From positions 58,418-122,417 of the forward strand of contig NZ_JAGIZA010000016.1 in NCBI RefSeq assembly GCF_017813365.1: a DNA stretch of 64,000 bases. Direction: 5' to 3'. Shown piece after piece: positions 24,539 through 33,218 of this stretch; position 1 is the first letter of the stretch; each line of letters begins with the position of its first letter. Origin of the DNA: Roseomonas indoligenes. Lineage in GTDB: Bacteria > Pseudomonadota > Alphaproteobacteria > Acetobacterales > Acetobacteraceae. Position numbers and translations under genes: made by a program. Under the pieces are notes generated by a model, which saw only the letters and a program-made list of their open reading frames with translations, was not told the DNA's origin and made no database searches.

Positions 24539-25641
24539 TCCGCAGCCTCCTTGAAGGCTTGCGGCGCGGCGCGCTCCGCCTCCACCTGGGCACGCATGGC
24601 GCGGACGGATTCCAGCTCGCTCTGGAAGTCCACGTAGTGCGGCAGCTTCAGGTGCTCGAGGAAGCCCGTCGCCTCGATGTTGTCGGAGTGGTTGAGGACG
24701 AACTCCTCGTCCTGCGCGGGGGCCGTGGCGTCCTCGCCCAGTTCTTCCGCCCGCAGCGCCCGGTCCACCAGCGCCATGGACATGGCCCGCCGCTCCAGCC
24801 GCCCGAAGGTCAGGCCGTAGCCGCGCGTGAACTGCGGCGGCTCGCTGCGGGATCCCTTGAACTGGTTCACCATCTCGCACTCGGTGACCTCGATCTCGCC
24901 GATCTCGATCTCGAAGCCCAGCTCCTCCGGCACGATGGTGACGGCGACGGATCCCTGGCGCAGCTCGCCGACGAAGGGGTGGCTGTTGCCGTAGCCGCGC
25001 TGGGTGGAATAGGCCATGCCCAGCAGGAAGCCCTCGTCGCCGCGCGCCAGCCGCTGCAGCCGCAGCGCGCGGGTGGCGGGGTAGGTGGTCGGCGTGCGCG
25101 TCACGTCCGCCGGCTCCTCGTCGCTGGCGACCTCGGGGGCCATCAGCCCCTCGCCCGCCAGCAATCCGGTCACGCGCGGGAAGGCCGCGTCCTCGCCAGG
25201 CTCGGCTTCCTCCGATCGCGCAGGGGCGTAGCCCTCGGCCGCCAGGGCGAAGTCCAGCAGGCGGTGCGTGTAGTCGAAGGTCGGGCCCAGCACCTGCCCG
25301 CCCGGCAGGTCCTTGTAGGTGGCGGAGACGCGCCGCCGCACCGCCATGGCGCCCGTGTCCACCGGCAGGCTCGCCGCAAAGCGCGGCAGGGTGGTGCGGT
25401 AGGCGCGCAGCAGGAAGGCGGCCTCGATCCCGTCGCCGCGCGCCTGCTTCACCGCCAGCGCGCCGAGGCCGGGATCGTAGAGCGAGCCCTCCGACATGGC
25501 GCGGTCCACCGCCAGCGTCAGCTGCTCCGCCACCTGGTCGGTGGTGAGCTCCGGCACGGAGGGATCGCCGCGCCGCGCCTCGTCCAGCCAGGCATGGGCG
25601 TTGGCGATGGCGGTCTCGCCGCCCTTCACCGCGACGTACAT
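24535..25641 (-). CDS. phnI: C-P lyase core subunit PhnI
   Basis: A 368-residue nucleosidase subunit. The ATG at 25641 gives the family N-terminus MYVAVKGGETAIANAHAWLD. The upstream in-frame extension is not part of the protein. PhnI landmarks are QLTLAVDRAMSEGSLYDP, LPRFAASLPVDTG, QRGYGNSHPFVGELRQGSV and the C-terminal HSDNIEATGFLEHLKLPHYVDF. With PhnG, PhnH and PhnL it attaches phosphonate to the ribose of ATP, releasing adenine. It overlaps phnJ by 4 bases. Confidence 0.95.
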   Translation of the reverse strand: MYVAVKGGETAIANAHAWLDEARRGDPSVPELTTDQVAEQLTLAVDRAMSEGSLYDPGLGALAVKQARGDGIEAAFLLRAYRTTLPRFAASLPVDTGAMAVRRRVSATYKDLPGGQVLGPTFDYTHRLLDFALAAEGYAPARSEEAEPGEDAAFPRVTGLLAGEGLMAPEVASDEEPADVTRTPTTYPATRALRLQRLARGDEGFLLGMAYSTQRGYGNSHPFVGELRQGSVAVTIVPEELGFEIEIGEIEVTECEMVNQFKGSRSEPPQFTRGYGLTFGRLERRAMSMALVDRALRAEELGEDATAPAQDEEFVLNHSDNIEATGFLEHLKLPHYVDFQSELESVRAMRAQVEAERAAPQAFKEAAE

Positions 25642-25645
25642 GGCC

Positions 25646-26221
25646 TCAGCCCTCCTTGATGCTGGTGCCGCGCGGAAGCGCCGCGACGCGGTCCCCCGCG
25701 CAGAGGATGACGTCCACCCCGCGCGGGGAGAGCGCGCGGTTGGCCGCCCACTGCGCCAGGAAGCCATCCGGCGCGCCGGTGACGTGCAGGCGGTGCTCGT
25801 GCTCAATCCCCGGGCCGGTCAGGCGCCAGCCGGTGCCTTCCTCCAGCGCGGCCACCTGCAGGATCAGCGTGGCGGAGCGGTGCGGGTCCTCATCCGTGCC
25901 CGCCTCCAGAGCGGAGAGGGCGGGCGGCGTGCCGACGGCGAGCACGAACTCGGCTCCCCCCGCATCGGCCGCCACCGGGCAGCCCGCGTGGAAGCGCGCC
26001 CACTCCGACGCATCCGCCCCGGCATCCAGCCAAAGAGGCGTCTCGCCATCCGCCAGCGCCAGCAGCACGGCGCCAGCGGCCGGGGAGAGCGGCGCCGGCG
26101 GGGCGGGCGGCGCGGGCAGGCGCTGCACGCGGCCCGGGCGGGCCATGGCCTCCAGCACCGCGCGGAAGGTGGACTGGGCATCGACGACAGGATCGGCGAA
26201 GCCGGGCAGCAGGCCGGTCAT
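25646..26221 (-). CDS. phnH: C-P lyase core subunit PhnH
   Basis: A 191-residue subunit of the PhnGHIJ complex with the PhnH opening GFADPVVDAQSTFRAVLEAM (about residues 7-26) and the RPGRVQRLP segment. The C-terminal GVDVILCAGDRVAALPR is also typical. The ATG at 26221 overlaps the phnG stop by 4 bases, and 4 bases separate it from phnI. It has a structural/enzymatic role within the phosphonate ribosylation complex. Confidence 0.92.
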   Translation of the reverse strand: MTGLLPGFADPVVDAQSTFRAVLEAMARPGRVQRLPAPPAPPAPLSPAAGAVLLALADGETPLWLDAGADASEWARFHAGCPVAADAGGAEFVLAVGTPPALSALEAGTDEDPHRSATLILQVAALEEGTGWRLTGPGIEHEHRLHVTGAPDGFLAQWAANRALSPRGVDVILCAGDRVAALPRGTSIKEG

Positions 26222-26661
26222 CGGGTCGTCTCCATCGCCAGGAAGCGCACGCGGGTGGCGGCCGCACGCCGGGCCTCCCGCTCGCGGGCCTCGGATTGCG
26301 CGGCGGCCAGCGGCTCGATGACCGAGGCCATCAGGGCCGGGCGGCGGGCGGGGTCCTGCAAGGCGGCGTCCAGCGCCGCGGCCAGTTCCGCCGCGCGGGC
26401 GTCACGGCCCGCGAGGTAGGCATGGCCCACCGTGCCGTCGGCCAGACGCACGGCGCAGCGGGTCACGGTCATCTCGCCGAGGTTGAAGGGCGCGCCGTCA
26501 CCGCCGGCGCGGCCGCGCACCATCACCAGCCCCGTCTCCGGGCCGCGCAGGCGGGTGTGGGAGGGCAGCGCGGGAGCGTCGGCCAGCCGCGCTTCGATCG
26601 CCGCCGCGTTGGACTTGGCGAGGATGCTCATCCAGTGTTGGCGCTGAGAGTTGTCGGCCAT
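26218..26661 (-). CDS. phnG: C-P lyase core subunit PhnG
   Basis: A 147-residue protein. The ATG at 26661 shares bases with the phnM stop (TGATG) and gives the right N-terminus: RQHWMSILAKSNAAAIEARL. PhnG motifs are ETGLVMVRGRAGGDGAPFNL and GEMTVTRCAVRLADGTVGHA (about residues 70-90), then GRDARAAELAAALDAALQD. It is the small subunit of the C-P lyase core complex. It is the third gene of phnF-M-G-H-I-J-K-L-N. Confidence 0.93.
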   Translation of the reverse strand: MADNSQRQHWMSILAKSNAAAIEARLADAPALPSHTRLRGPETGLVMVRGRAGGDGAPFNLGEMTVTRCAVRLADGTVGHAYLAGRDARAAELAAALDAALQDPARRPALMASVIEPLAAAQSEAREREARRAAATRVRFLAMETTR

Positions 26662-27821
26662 CACGCGGCCTCCGCCACCGCCATCACGGCGGGCGCCCAG
26701 CCGTCGGAGTGGATCATCCGCCCCTCGCGCCACACGGCGCGCACGCGCGGGGGCGGGGCGCCGGCGGCCTCGGAGGTCTCCAGCAGAACCAGGTCGGCGC
26801 GCAGGCCCGGCGCGATGGCGCCGCGATCCGTCAGCCCCGCCGCGCGGGCCGGGTTCACCGTCAGCAGCGCGATCGCCTCGTGCAGGGGCAGGCGCCCCTC
26901 CCGCACCCAGGTCGCCACCGCAGGCAGCATGGCGCCCTGGTGGTAATCCGCCGCCAGCGCGTCCAGCAGCCCCGCCTCCATCACGGAGAGCGCGGTGATG
27001 TTGCCGGTCATGGAGCGCCCGCGCAGCGCGTTGGGCGCGCCCATCAGCGTCGCCATCCCCATTTCCCGCGCCGCGCGCGCGGCCTCGATCGTCACGGGGA
27101 ACTCGGAGATGGTGGCGCCGAGCGAGCGCATCAGCGCCACCTTCTCGGGCGTGTCGTCGTCGTGGGAGGCGATGGGCAGGCCCTGCGCGCGGGCCAGCTC
27201 CGTCACCGCCCGCGCGATTTCCCAGGCGGGCGGAGCGGCCATGCGGGCCTCGGCGCGGGCCCGCGCCTCCTCCTCCGTGCGGTTCTGCGTGCGGCTGTAA
27301 TAGGCGACGTACTGCTCGACGTTCCGGTACTGGCCCTGCCCCGGCGTGTGGTCGGTCAGCGACACCATGTCCACCATCCCGCGCGCGATCAGGTCCCGCA
27401 TCACGGGCTCGGCGCGGGCATTCGTCACCTCGAAGCGCGCGTGCACACGCAGGTCGGTCCGGGCATGGCCGCGCAGCCGCGCCACCGCCTCCACCATCTC
27501 CCGCGCGCGGTCCTCGCTGCGCAGCCCCCTCTTGCCCTCGGCGAAGGAGACGCCGGCATAGGCGGTGGTGACGCCGGAGGCCGCCAGGCGGGAATCCAGG
27601 TTCGCCACCGCGACGTCCAGCGGGAAGGCGCAGTCCGGCCGCGGCTCCACCTCCTTCTCGATCATGTCCCCGTGCAGGTCCACGATCCCCGGCATCAGGG
27701 TCAGCGCCGCCGCCGGGCCGGCCCGCTCCGCCACCTCGGCGATACGCCCATCCTCGATCCGCACGGCGCCCCGGGGGACAACACGGTTCGGCAGCACCAG
27801 GCGGATGTCATCCAACCACAT
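26661..27821 (-). CDS. phnM: RPnTP hydrolase PhnM
   Basis: A 386-residue amidohydrolase-superfamily pyrophosphatase that trims the triphosphate of the ribosylated phosphonate. The start at 27821 gives MWLDDIRLVLPNRVVPRGAV. The metal site is seen in MPGIVDLHGDMIEKEVEPRP (about residues 44-63), SLTDHTPGQGQY and IASHDDDTPEKV, with the late MGAPNALRGRSMTGN loop. The start overlaps the 3' end of phnF by 14 bases. Placing phnM second, right after the regulator, differs from the E. coli order. Confidence 0.95.
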   Translation of the reverse strand: MWLDDIRLVLPNRVVPRGAVRIEDGRIAEVAERAGPAAALTLMPGIVDLHGDMIEKEVEPRPDCAFPLDVAVANLDSRLAASGVTTAYAGVSFAEGKRGLRSEDRAREMVEAVARLRGHARTDLRVHARFEVTNARAEPVMRDLIARGMVDMVSLTDHTPGQGQYRNVEQYVAYYSRTQNRTEEEARARAEARMAAPPAWEIARAVTELARAQGLPIASHDDDTPEKVALMRSLGATISEFPVTIEAARAAREMGMATLMGAPNALRGRSMTGNITALSVMEAGLLDALAADYHQGAMLPAVATWVREGRLPLHEAIALLTVNPARAAGLTDRGAIAPGLRADLVLLETSEAAGAPPPRVRAVWREGRMIHSDGWAPAVMAVAEAA

Positions 27822-28581
27822 CGGGCATCTCTCCAGGATTTGCGGCATCCGCCGCGGCATGCGCATGGTCCATCGAGAGCTGCACACGCTCCCCGGCCCA
27901 GACCGTTTCCGAATAGGTGACCGGCACCCCGGCCAGGTCGGCGTCCACCTTCCGCACCACCAGCACCGGCCAGCCGAGGGGCTGGTCCAGCAGCCGCGCC
28001 TCCTTGGCGGTGGGCAGGCGCGTCAGCACCGTGCTGCTCTGCCGCCGGTAGTCCGACAGGCCGCAGGCCGCGAGCAGCGCCGTCACGCTCTCCACCCGCG
28101 CCCAGGTCTCGATCAGCCCGGGAAAGCGGCGCGCGGGGTAGTAGGAATCCGAGAGGTTGATCGGCACCCCGTCGCCGAGATTCAGCCGGCGGATGTTGTG
28201 CACCGGCTCCTCCGGCGGCAGGCGCAGCGCCCGCGCCACCTCCGGCGAGGCCGGCACGAGCGCCGTCCCGAGCGACCGCCCGGAGGGCTCCCGCCCCTGC
28301 CCCAGCAGGTTCTCCGAGAATCGCGTCCGCTCGGAGAGCCGGTAGTCCAGCACCGGCGCCGGCCGCACATAGGTGCCGCTGCCCTGGCGCGTCTGCACCA
28401 GCCCCTGCGCCTCCAGCCCCGCCACGGCGCGCCGCACGCTGTGCCGGCCCACGCCGAAGCGCGCCATCAGCGCGGGTTCCGTCGGCAGGCGCTCGTCCGG
28501 GCCGGGAGACCCCGCGCGGATCTCCGCGGCAAGGACTGCCTCAACGTCGCGCCAGGAGGTGGTGTTGTCGGGTGCTGTCAT
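27808..28581 (-). CDS. phnF: GntR/HutC-family regulator PhnF
   Basis: A 257-residue regulator with an N-terminal winged helix (about residues 20-80: ERLPTEPALMARFGVGRHSVRRAVAGLEAQGLVQTRQGSG is split here by description only) and a C-terminal UTRA effector domain with RTRFSENLLGQGREP and LRLPPEEPVHNIRRLNLGDG. HutC-type PhnF proteins repress phosphonate genes until ligand is bound. It is the first gene of the C-P lyase operon, so it probably controls its own promoter. A short CTCGG-TTT-CCGAG inverted repeat sits immediately before the start codon (28582-28594). Whether it is the operator is unproven. Confidence 0.92.
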   Translation of the reverse strand: MTAPDNTTSWRDVEAVLAAEIRAGSPGPDERLPTEPALMARFGVGRHSVRRAVAGLEAQGLVQTRQGSGTYVRPAPVLDYRLSERTRFSENLLGQGREPSGRSLGTALVPASPEVARALRLPPEEPVHNIRRLNLGDGVPINLSDSYYPARRFPGLIETWARVESVTALLAACGLSDYRRQSSTVLTRLPTAKEARLLDQPLGWPVLVVRKVDADLAGVPVTYSETVWAGERVQLSMDHAHAAADAANPGEMPDVVG

Positions 28582-28728
28582 CTCGGTTTCCGAGGCCGCT
28601 TATAAATTCGTTCGGATGACTTTGGAAAGAAGGATCAGTGACAGATTGAGGTCACGAGCTCTGGCTGACATAGCCGGGCCTGACCGGGCCCATGCCGCTG
28701 GACTGCTACGGGTTCCTGGGCTGGCGGT
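28582..28728. promoter_or_regulatory. Upstream region of the C-P lyase operon
   Basis: The stretch before phnF (read on the complement) is locally AT-richer, with TTTATAAG near 28602-28609 as a possible -10 region and two TGTCA half-sites (complement of 28639-28643 and 28666-28670). The half-sites are not spaced as in a standard Pho box, so phosphate control is only suggested. Confidence 0.3.
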
Positions 28729-28866
28729 CTGTCCCGGGGAGAGGAAGAAAAAATTCTTCCTCTCCCCGGCCCCCTCTCCATCATCCTTTTCTAGGCTTTT
28801 GGGGCTGCTCAACTAACGGTGCGCCTCGGCCCAAGGAGCCGAGGCGACTGCAAGGGCAGGATCAAG
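28729..28866 (-). repeat. Dispersed repeat, element A (inverted copy)
   Basis: Matches 44051-44191 in inverted orientation at roughly 85% identity by eye over about 138 bases. It contains two hairpins: a perfect 16-bp stem CCGGGGAGAGGAAGAA (28734-28749) / its complement (28754-28769) with an AAAA loop, and CGCCTCGGC (28822-28830) / GCCGAGGCG (28838-28846). It lies between the divergently arranged phnF start and the 3' end of the SirB1-like gene, where it may also stop transcription. Confidence 0.75.
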
Positions 28867-28917
28867 CCCTCCTCGCGAAGACCCCGTGTCAGGCCGGCGC
28901 GGCGACAGCGGGACGGG

Positions 28918-28945
28918 GATCCAGGGGCGCAGCGCCCCCTGGCTC
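28918..28945 (-). repeat. Element B hairpin (degenerate)
   Basis: CCAGGGG (28921-28927) and CCCCTGG (28936-28942) form the core hairpin of element B. It follows element A at the same side as in the 44-kb copy when that copy is inverted, so this locus is an A+B composite. It lies about 38 bases past the SirB1-like stop. Confidence 0.5.
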
Positions 28946-28979
28946 CGGACCTTTCAGAGCGGGATCCCAAGCAGGAACC

Positions 28980-29816
28980 TTAGTTCAGGCGCCCCCGCCA
29001 CTCGTCGATCATCTCCCGCCCGCGCGCGGCCGCATCACCGACGGGGACGAGTTCCAGGAAGCGGTCCATCGCCTCGATGGCCGCGCCCAGCTGGCCCAGC
29101 CTGGCGTTCATCACCGCGGCCTCCCGCCAGAGCGGGGCGGCGTCGGGCGCCAGGCGCAGCATGTCGGCGGTGCAGGCCAGGGCGCCATCCAGCTCGTTCG
29201 CCTGCAGGCGGCGCAGGCGGATATTCGTCTGCAGGCGCAGCAGCACGGCGCGGCGGCTCATCGGGGCCAGCATGCCCGGGCGCAGCTCCGCCTCCGCCCC
29301 TTCCACGCGCTTGATCAGGGCGCGCAGCGCGGGTGCCGGCAGGGCCGCACCGCCGCCGAAGGGGTCCACCACCACGGAGCCGCGGCGCGCGGTCCCGTCG
29401 ATCGCGATGAGGAAATGGCCCGGGAAGTCCAGGCCACGCGCCGCCCAGCCCGCCGCCTCCGCCGCGTGAAGCCAGAGGAGGCCGATAGCCACGGGCAGGC
29501 CGAGCCGCCGCTCCGTCACATGGATCAGGTTGGCGTTGCGGGGGTCGTCATAGGTGTCGGCGTCGCCGGCGTAGCCGCCCTCCTCGTGGATCACCCGCGC
29601 GAGCAGGGCGCGGCGTGCCTCCGCATCGCCGGGGGCAGGGCCGGAGAGGACGGCGCGCACGAGGTCGGAGATGCGGTCGGCCGCCGCGTGCCAGTCGGCA
29701 TCAGGGGCGTCGATGCGGGCGAATTGCAGCGCGACCCCGGCCAGGTCCAGCTCGTCGTCCGGCAGCCGCCCGGCCGCCTCGATCGCGGCGCGCGCCTCGG
29801 CGACGGAATCCGCCAT
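28980..29816 (-). CDS. SirB1-family protein with transglutaminase-like and TPR segments
   Basis: A 278-residue cytosolic protein. The conserved SirB1 block is DPRNANLIHVTERRLGLPVA (about residues 90-109), then GLLWLHAAEAAGWAARGLDFPGHFLI (described as one segment) and VVVDPFGGG. The C-terminal third holds helical repeats of TPR type (LQTNIRLRRLQANELDGAL; WREAAVMNARLGQLGAAIEA). Catalytic function is unknown. The family looks like a transglutaminase core that lacks the usual cysteine. Its start overlaps the HIT gene stop (TGATG), so the two are translated together. Confidence 0.8.
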   Translation of the reverse strand: MADSVAEARAAIEAAGRLPDDELDLAGVALQFARIDAPDADWHAAADRISDLVRAVLSGPAPGDAEARRALLARVIHEEGGYAGDADTYDDPRNANLIHVTERRLGLPVAIGLLWLHAAEAAGWAARGLDFPGHFLIAIDGTARRGSVVVDPFGGGAALPAPALRALIKRVEGAEAELRPGMLAPMSRRAVLLRLQTNIRLRRLQANELDGALACTADMLRLAPDAAPLWREAAVMNARLGQLGAAIEAMDRFLELVPVGDAAARGREMIDEWRGRLN

Positions 29817-30202
29817 CAGGCGCCGCTGGCCGGGACCATGCGCCCCAGCGGCCGGCCGCCGAAGAGGTGGACATGGAAGTGCGGCACCTCCTGCCCGCCA
29901 TGCTCCCCCATGTTCGTCAGCGCGCGGTAGCCCTGCGCCTCCAACCCCAGCTCCTTCGCCACCCGGCCGACGGCGCGCCAGAAGCCCGCGATCTCCGCCT
30001 CGGAAGCGGAGGTGCTGAAATCAGCGAGGGAGACGTAGGCGCCGCGCGGGATCACCAGCACGTGCACCGGCGCCTGGGGGTTGATGTCGTGGAAGGCGAT
30101 GGCGAACTCGTCCTCGTGCACGCGGCGGCTGGGGATCTCCCCGCGCAGGATGCGGGCGAAGATGTTGCTCTCGTCGTAGGGCGGCAGGCCGGTCGGGGGC
30201 AT
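29816..30202 (-). CDS. HIT-family nucleotide-binding hydrolase
   Basis: A 128-residue histidine-triad protein. ESNIFARILRGEIPSRRVHE opens the fold, FHDINPQAPVHVLVIPRG is the central strand-loop unit and the triad is HFHVHLFGG near residues 112-120. The ATG at 30202 is preferred to 30208 because AGGA sits 7 bases before it. HIT proteins of this branch hydrolyse nucleoside phosphoramidates or adenylated amines. It precedes the SirB1-like gene with overlapping stop and start codons. Confidence 0.92.
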   Translation of the reverse strand: MPPTGLPPYDESNIFARILRGEIPSRRVHEDEFAIAFHDINPQAPVHVLVIPRGAYVSLADFSTSASEAEIAGFWRAVGRVAKELGLEAQGYRALTNMGEHGGQEVPHFHVHLFGGRPLGRMVPASGA

Positions 30203-30401
30203 GGGCATGTCCTGGCGCGGTGGTCGGCCTTTCCTGCGTCGATGCCGGGGATCGCGCAAGGGGTGGCTCCGGAGGGCACCGGGGTGGGAGCGGTCATTCT
30301 CCCCTACCCGCCCCCCTTCCCTCATCGTCTTTTGTTGAACCCGCCACGGAATATGGAGGGGCGGCCCACCCCACAGCGGGGGACCTGCCGGCCCAGGGCC
30401 G

Positions 30402-32018
30402 TCAGCCCCGCCCGATCCGCCCGTCCAGAACCGGCGCCACCCGCCCCCGCGCCTGCAGGTAGTCCGCGACCACCTCCTCCAGCGCGGGCCCGTCGTCATA
30501 GGCCTCCAGCGCCTCGTTCCGCAGCACCGCGTAGCCGTCGCCGCCACCGCGCATGAAGTTGATGGTCACCACGCGGTAGGCCCGGTCCGGATCCAGCGGG
30601 CCGTCGGCCGTCCGGGCCTCCCGCAGGCGCTGGCCGGGCGGGGCGGCGGGGTCGAAGGTGACGCGCAGCCCGGCCAGGTGGGGAAACCGGCCGGCGGGGC
30701 CGGGCAGGCGGGAGAGGCCGTTCTCCAGCGCCGCGCGCAGGGCGCCGCCGCGGATGGTGAGTGTGGCCAGGGTATTGCCGAAGGGAAGCACGGCCAGGAC
30801 GTCGCCATAGGTCAGGGTGCCGGCGGGCAAGCCGGCGCGCAGCCCGCCGCCATTGACGATGGCGATCTCCGCGCCCGGGCTGCGGGCCAGGGCGGCCTCC
30901 GCCACGAGGTTGCCGAGGGCGCACTCGCCGTCACGGCAAGTCTCGTTGGGAAAGGACGCCTCGGCGAGGCCCACGGGACGAAGGCGCAGCTCGCCCAGGG
31001 GCTTCGCGTATTCCGCCACCACCGCCTGGACCTCGGCGTCCGGCGCCACCTCGGGGCCGATGGGGCGGACGGTGCCGGCATCCGCGGCCACGCGGCCGTC
31101 CCCGGCGAGGTCGAGGTCGAGCCGGCCGAGGTAGCGGCCGTGGCAGGCCACCTGGGTGATCCGCACGTCGCGGTCACGCCCCCCGATCACCGTGGGATAG
31201 GGCCCGACGGCGCCGGGCAGGCCGTTGGCGAGAAGAAGGTGGGAATGGCCGCCGACGATGGCGTCGATCCCCGGCACCTCCGCCGCCAGCCGCCGGTCCG
31301 CGGGCAGGCCGAGATGGGACAGGACGACCACGGTACCGATGCCCTGGCGGCGCAGGCCGTCGGCGGCGCGTGCGGCAGCCTCTATCGGGTCGGTGAAGAC
31401 AAGGGTGGGGCCGGGGGAGGAGGAGGTGGCCGTCTCCGTGGTGGTGAGACCGATCACGCCGATCCGGGCGCCGTTCGATTCCAGGATCGTGCTGGCAGTG
31501 ATGCGGTCCCGCAGCAGCGGCTCCGCCCGCGCATCCAGGTTCGCGGAGAGCAGGGGGAAGGGCACGGCGGCGGCGTAGCGGGCCAGGGTCTCCGGCCCGT
31601 TGTCGAATTCGTGGTTGCCAAGGGCCATGGCCATGGTGCCGACGGCGCGCTGCACGGCCGCCTCCGCCAGGCCGCGGTGGTGGGTGTAGAACAGGCTGCC
31701 CATGAACTGGTCGCCCGCATCCAGCAGGAAGGGCGCGCGCCCTTCCGCGAAGGCGGCGGCGCGGGCCTCCCGAATGGCGCCGGCCAGGCGGGGGGAGGTG
31801 CCGGCGCAGGGCAGGCCCTCGCGGCAGGTGGCGCCGCCATCGGCCACGCCCTCGTGCTTGGAGTGGAAGTCGTTGAGGTGGATCAGCGCGATTCGCGCGC
31901 CATCCGCGGCCAGGGCGCGGCGCAGGGCCGGGGCGGCCAAGGGGGCGGCCCATGGCAGGGCGGCCGCAGCGCGCAGCAGGGTGCGGCGGGAGAGGCGGAT
32001 GGTGGGATCGTGCCGCAT
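30402..32018 (-). CDS. Periplasmic 5'-nucleotidase / metallophosphatase (UshA-like)
   Basis: A 538-residue exported phosphoesterase. The N-terminus has a twin-arginine type signal (LSRRTLLRAAAALPWAAPL). The metallophosphatase motifs appear in order: LNDFHSKHEG (about 47-56), DAGDQFMGSLFY, ALGNHEFDNG, LSHLG and GGHSHLL. A C-terminal 5'-nucleotidase domain follows with ECALGNLVAEAAL, NGGGLRAGLPAG and the INFMRGGGDGY substrate loop. It should release phosphate from nucleotides in the periplasm, in keeping with a phosphorus-scavenging neighbourhood. It is transcribed toward the HIT gene, 199 bases away. Confidence 0.92.
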   Translation of the reverse strand: MRHDPTIRLSRRTLLRAAAALPWAAPLAAPALRRALAADGARIALIHLNDFHSKHEGVADGGATCREGLPCAGTSPRLAGAIREARAAAFAEGRAPFLLDAGDQFMGSLFYTHHRGLAEAAVQRAVGTMAMALGNHEFDNGPETLARYAAAVPFPLLSANLDARAEPLLRDRITASTILESNGARIGVIGLTTTETATSSSPGPTLVFTDPIEAAARAADGLRRQGIGTVVVLSHLGLPADRRLAAEVPGIDAIVGGHSHLLLANGLPGAVGPYPTVIGGRDRDVRITQVACHGRYLGRLDLDLAGDGRVAADAGTVRPIGPEVAPDAEVQAVVAEYAKPLGELRLRPVGLAEASFPNETCRDGECALGNLVAEAALARSPGAEIAIVNGGGLRAGLPAGTLTYGDVLAVLPFGNTLATLTIRGGALRAALENGLSRLPGPAGRFPHLAGLRVTFDPAAPPGQRLREARTADGPLDPDRAYRVVTINFMRGGGDGYAVLRNEALEAYDDGPALEEVVADYLQARGRVAPVLDGRIGRG

Positions 32019-32283
32019 GATCGCCCTTTTCGGCCGGCATCGTCGCCGTGCCGTCCTTCTGGGATGCCGGGGTTCTACCGCTGTCGGGTTGCGGTGCGGA
32101 ATGGGCCTTGCACGGGGCCGGACACGGGTCCAAACGCCGGGGAACGCCCGCCCGCCCGTCCACCGCGACGGATGGGCACCGGAGGGCCGGAGATCGCGCC
32201 GCGCATCATGCGCGGCCCCGCCCGCGCGCGGCCCGCGCGGATGCTGTCTTGCCCCCCCTTGCCGGGGGCGGAGCGGGAAACCT

Positions 32284-33192
32284 ATGCCGGTTTACCTGCC
32301 GATCGCCGAGATGTCGGTGGATGCCGGGCTGCTGCTGGGCATCGGCCTTGGCGTGGGCTGGCTTTCCGGCCTGTTCGGCGTCGGTGGCGGGTTCCTGCTG
32401 ACGCCGCTGCTCATCCTCATCGGCATTCCCGCCCCCGTCGCCGTGGCGTCGGGCGCGAACCAGACACTGGGCGCCTCCGTCTCCGGCCTCATCGCCCAGT
32501 GGCGGCGCGGCAACGTGGATGCGCGGATGGGATGCGTGCTGCTGGTGGCGGGGCTGGCGGGCTCCTTCGCCGGCACGCAGCTCTTCGTGCTGTTGCGGCG
32601 GCTCGGGCAGGTGGACCTCGCCGTCTCGCTCTTCTACGTCGTCGTGCTCGGCACCGTGGGCGCGCTGATGGTGCGGGAGAGCGTGCGCGCCATCTTCCGC
32701 CGGCGGCGCGCGGCGCCCGCGCGCACGCACCAGCACTCCTGGCTGCACGGGCTGCCCTTCAAGATGCGGTTCCGCCAGTCCCGCCTCTACATCTCCGTCA
32801 TCCCGCCGGCGCTGGTCGGGTTCGGGATCGGCATCCTCTCCGCCATCATGGGCGTGGGCGGCGGCTTCATGCTGGTGCCGGCGATGATCTACGTGCTGGG
32901 CATGCCCACGGGCACGACCATCGGCACCAGCCTGTTCCAGGTGACCTTCGTCTCCGCCAATGTCACGCTGCTCCAGGCCGTGCAGACCGGGTCCGTGGAC
33001 GTGGTGCTGACCCTGCTGCTGCTGGCGGGCGGCGTGGCGGGCGCCCAGTTCGGCGCGGCCATGGGCACGAAGCTGCGGGGCGAGGAAACGCGGGCACTGC
33101 TCGGGCTGCTGGTGCTGGCGGTGGCCATCAGCTTGCTGGTCGCGCTGGTCCGTACGCCCGGCAGCCTCTACCTCCTCGGCCCCGCGACGTGA
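32284..33192 (+). CDS. TauE/SafE-family membrane permease
   Basis: A 302-residue protein with about eight membrane helices in two repeats, each holding the family glycine motif: GWLSGLFGVGGGFLLTPLLI (about residues 25-44) and ILSAIMGVGGGFMLVPAMIY (about 181-200). The family moves organosulfur compounds, sulfite or other anions. The following gene is the TIGR02186 protein that habitually accompanies this branch, supporting a two-protein system. The start at 32284 is chosen because the upstream in-frame sequence has no membrane character. Confidence 0.88.
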   Translation: MPVYLPIAEMSVDAGLLLGIGLGVGWLSGLFGVGGGFLLTPLLILIGIPAPVAVASGANQTLGASVSGLIAQWRRGNVDARMGCVLLVAGLAGSFAGTQLFVLLRRLGQVDLAVSLFYVVVLGTVGALMVRESVRAIFRRRRAAPARTHQHSWLHGLPFKMRFRQSRLYISVIPPALVGFGIGILSAIMGVGGGFMLVPAMIYVLGMPTGTTIGTSLFQVTFVSANVTLLQAVQTGSVDVVLTLLLLAGGVAGAQFGAAMGTKLRGEETRALLGLLVLAVAISLLVALVRTPGSLYLLGPAT

Positions 33193-33218
33193 GAGCGGGC
33201 GGCGTGAGAGGGAGCGGG

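Noticed and set aside
28630..28680. Pho box in front of phnF
   Set aside because: TGTCA half-sites are present but their spacing does not fit the 11-base period of PhoB sites, so I only describe the region.
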